NCBI GenBank assembly: GCA_018881555.1
Contig: JACAXG010000111.1
Span: 1,887,055-1,951,054 of the forward strand
Direction of reading: 5' to 3'
DNA length: 64,000 nucleotides
Source of the DNA: Amblyornis subalaris
Lineage: Eukaryota; Chordata; Aves; Passeriformes; Ptilonorhynchidae
The notes below the pieces were generated by a model. That model made no database searches. It was not told the origin of the DNA and saw only the letters and a list, made by a program, of their open reading frames with translations. The position numbers and the translations under genes are program-made. The first letter of the stretch is position 1, and each line of letters opens with the position of its first letter. Positions 61,421 to 64,000 of the stretch are shown in pieces.

Positions 61421-64000
61421 ACAAAAATTACTGCACCTAAACTACCAGTCTAGTATGTAGTTTTTACAATACGACTTTAGTTAAAAAAAAATAAATTCTC
61501 CATATTCATTTGTTGCACACAATCTTGTTGCCTAGTCTCAGGCAAGGACCTTATTTTTACAACTAATTTAAGTTTGGTAGAGGGACAAGACTCCGTTCAG
61601 CACTAATACAGGAAGTGTCATCTCCACCTTAAAAAGCCCTATGGCAATGAAGAGAGGATTTCCACCAATGATTAAGTCGTTTGAGAAAAGGAAACTTAAT
61701 ATCTAACAAGCAAAAAGAAAACAATTGATTCTGTATGGCTGTAACAAGTTGCTCCATGTAAAGAACTTTTTCTGTTACAAGTTTCATTTTAGTCTTGAAA
61801 CAAAATGATTTTCCTCTCCAGCTGCTGGTAGTAGAGCACAACTCTCTGCCAAATTGGAGCAGACCCCTGAAACTTTCTTCAGTGTGTTCTACATGCCATA
61901 ATGCAATCAAAAATTTGTTTTTATAAAATTTAATTCAAATTCTGGATCCCTTTAATTGGCATCAAAACAAAAATCGATTTGAAAGACAACAACTAGGTGA
62001 AAGCAGTTGCATGCTATTGTATAGGGTTAACCACAGACATCCTTTTTCTGACTTCCAAATAAAGGAAAAAGCTGCTCCTGGATCTTTTCTAACATATGCA
62101 CTGAAGTGTTTATTGACTACTTTGCTGTCATTCCTCTCTAGCACACATAATTTCCTTGCAGTGTGTACCTGATTACCCATGGCTTTATTCAGAATGATTG
62201 CTAAAGTCTACTGTCTCTTTTCAAGCCTGCCCTTCTTTGCCCTAATTTTATGGGTTTGCCCATGGCCTATTAAAAGATGCAACCTTGGCTGCAACCATTG
62301 CCCGTCTTTGTAAGTCATCACTTCATCCTGACTAGAGCCCTCTAATTGCAATCTTTTTGTGAAATCGTACCTGACCAACATCCAAAATGATGAACAGAAG
62401 TGTTTCAATGTTTCTCTTTTTTTAGAGGGAAGAATATTCTTATAAACCTGTGTCTATATAGAACAGTCTGCAAGGTCTTCCCTCCAAAATGTTCCTTTGG
62501 TATCATCTACTCCGTCACTAGTAGTAGAGCCTTACACAAGTGTGTCATAATTCCACACTCAAATCTCTCCAGCACTTCTGAGACTGCAACCCAAGTGTCA
62601 GCAGAGACCAAAGTTACTGCAAGGTTTTAGTGGTAAATTTGGAACTGTCCCAAATGATTCTAGCTACTAGTCCACCCCTCTAGTTGTCTGTTTTCTTATC
62701 ACACCTGAAAAATAAACAACAAGCACATCCAAGATTTTGTTTTCTAGTTACCATGGGGCCTTTGATAAAATTTAATGATTTACTACTCTTGAAATTGCAA
62801 ACTTCTCCAAGGCAGAAGTGTAACTGCTAAGTGCGATGGGGACCAATATTATCAATCCCTTTACAGTTCCAAAAGCTAAAAATTAAGACCTTATAAAATC
62901 TTCTTCCTCTTTTCCAGCATGAATAAGTCTTAGTTTCTCAATGTTTTGTTATAACACAAATCAAGGAAGACACGATGATATGACAGATAACTGCATTCTT
63001 GTGAGAAGCACTGTATGCTCTTTGTAGCATTATGTGAGACCTTTTCTTTTTAGTATTCTCCAACAAATATTCCTGGCTGTTTTCTTCATTGAAGCTGACA
63101 GCCTGATATTTTTTAATACAGCCTGATTTTTTTTCATATGCTTTCCTTGAAATCTATTTGCTTGTTGGTTTATTACATGTATTACTATTGTTTTCATATC
63201 CTGTAGTCCTTTACTCTAGAATTAAACAATGTATTTGAGTCTGCAGTGAACTCCATTTACAACCTACTATGCAGTTAGTAATGTAAATGACACTAGTCAT
63301 TTTGAATCTGATTGCACTTTACATTGTCCTTTATTATAATGAAACTCCTAGTTCAGTGTCATTGACCTTGGCTATGACAGTAGCTGCTGGATCTTTGCTC
63401 TGTTCTGCATTTTCTGAGGAAATTGCTCAGACTAAGTGTCTTGTCAGGTTCAAGAACCTCTTGTCTTCCGAGAAACACTATTCAGATAAACAAAGAAACA
63501 AAAAGTAAATAGAGTCCAAACCTAAACATGGAAACTGAAAGAAGAAAAGTTTGCCTGATCCAAGTTTTGATTGCTAGAAATAAAGTATATTGCAAAATCG
63601 CAATACTTTTTATTAAGAGTAATATGTCCTGGAAATAAGCAGACTGAATTCTGATAAAATGGGACCAGGTCATGTGTTTATAAAAAACACTGTAAGCATA
63701 CTCTGTTTTGTGCAGATGTGGTAGAAGACTTAGGATTAAGCAGCAAAGGATTGTTCCTTTTTACAGATATTTGATGCAGCTTTCTCATTTCTCTGTTGGC
63801 ACTTCTTTTTATTCTTACAGCTACTGTCTTCAGCTAAAATTTTAAGTGGCAATTGTGAGGAAGGAGAAGGGGAGTGACACAGAGAAAGAAAGGAAAGATT
63901 TGTAGAATTACATGCTTTAACATGAAAACAAGGTAACAAATGAATTTATGTGAAATTTGAATTAGTGCTAAGTGTCAAACATTTTTGCAAACTAAGTATT
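61421..64000. other. AT-rich DNA to the window end, nothing recognised
   Basis: No CR1, LTR or coding motif is seen. Open frames stay below 100 codons. Confidence 0.5.

Noticed and set aside
1..64000. CRISPR arrays, bacterial operons, toxin or defence genes
   Set aside because: The composition, CR1 and LTR content are those of a bird chromosome. No spaced direct repeats or gene clusters of that kind are present.

Overview
This window looks like intergenic or deep intronic DNA from a bird. It is AT-rich. It is scattered with CR1 LINE copies, mostly 5'-truncated and carrying the avian 3' tail, and with many avian-type long terminal repeats (LTRs), and I recognise no SINEs. I found no host exon, tRNA, rRNA, CRISPR array or bacterial-type operon that I could defend. 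The longest open frames all lie inside transposable elements or simple repeats. The species cannot be fixed from the sequence.

Layout. Positions 1-4.1 kb hold an old CR1 and unrecognised DNA. From 4.1 to 13.4 kb there are three solo LTRs (families called A, B and C here), a CR1 with a 206-codon open frame, a (CCCCT)n tract broken by an assembly gap, and an (AAAAC)n tract. From 13.4 to 20.5 kb I recognise no element. From 20.5 to 26.3 kb there are CR1 copies and a second family C LTR lying between two CR1 tails. From 29.2 to 37.5 kb lies a degenerate ERV-L-like provirus with two LTRs, a leucine-type primer binding site, gag fragments, an RNase H fragment and a split integrase. It lacks a recognisable reverse transcriptase and env, and three other LTRs have inserted into it: one in the 5' LTR, one in the RNase H region and one in the integrase zinc domain. 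From 38.3 to 47.4 kb there are six more LTRs and one CR1. From 48.4 to 61.4 kb there are further CR1 copies, including a long one with ORF1-esterase and ORF2-endonuclease remnants, another LTR, and two family A LTRs facing each other about 1.7 kb apart. The last 2.6 kb is unrecognised.

The elements do not form a working system. The useful content is a record of insertions: target-site duplications (TSDs) can be read directly for six LTRs and in near-perfect form for three more, and the nesting gives a relative order of events. LTR family letters are local labels. Assignments to ERV-L or ERV-K rest on TSD length, primer binding site and coding motifs read by eye, not on a database search. No new biological system is claimed.
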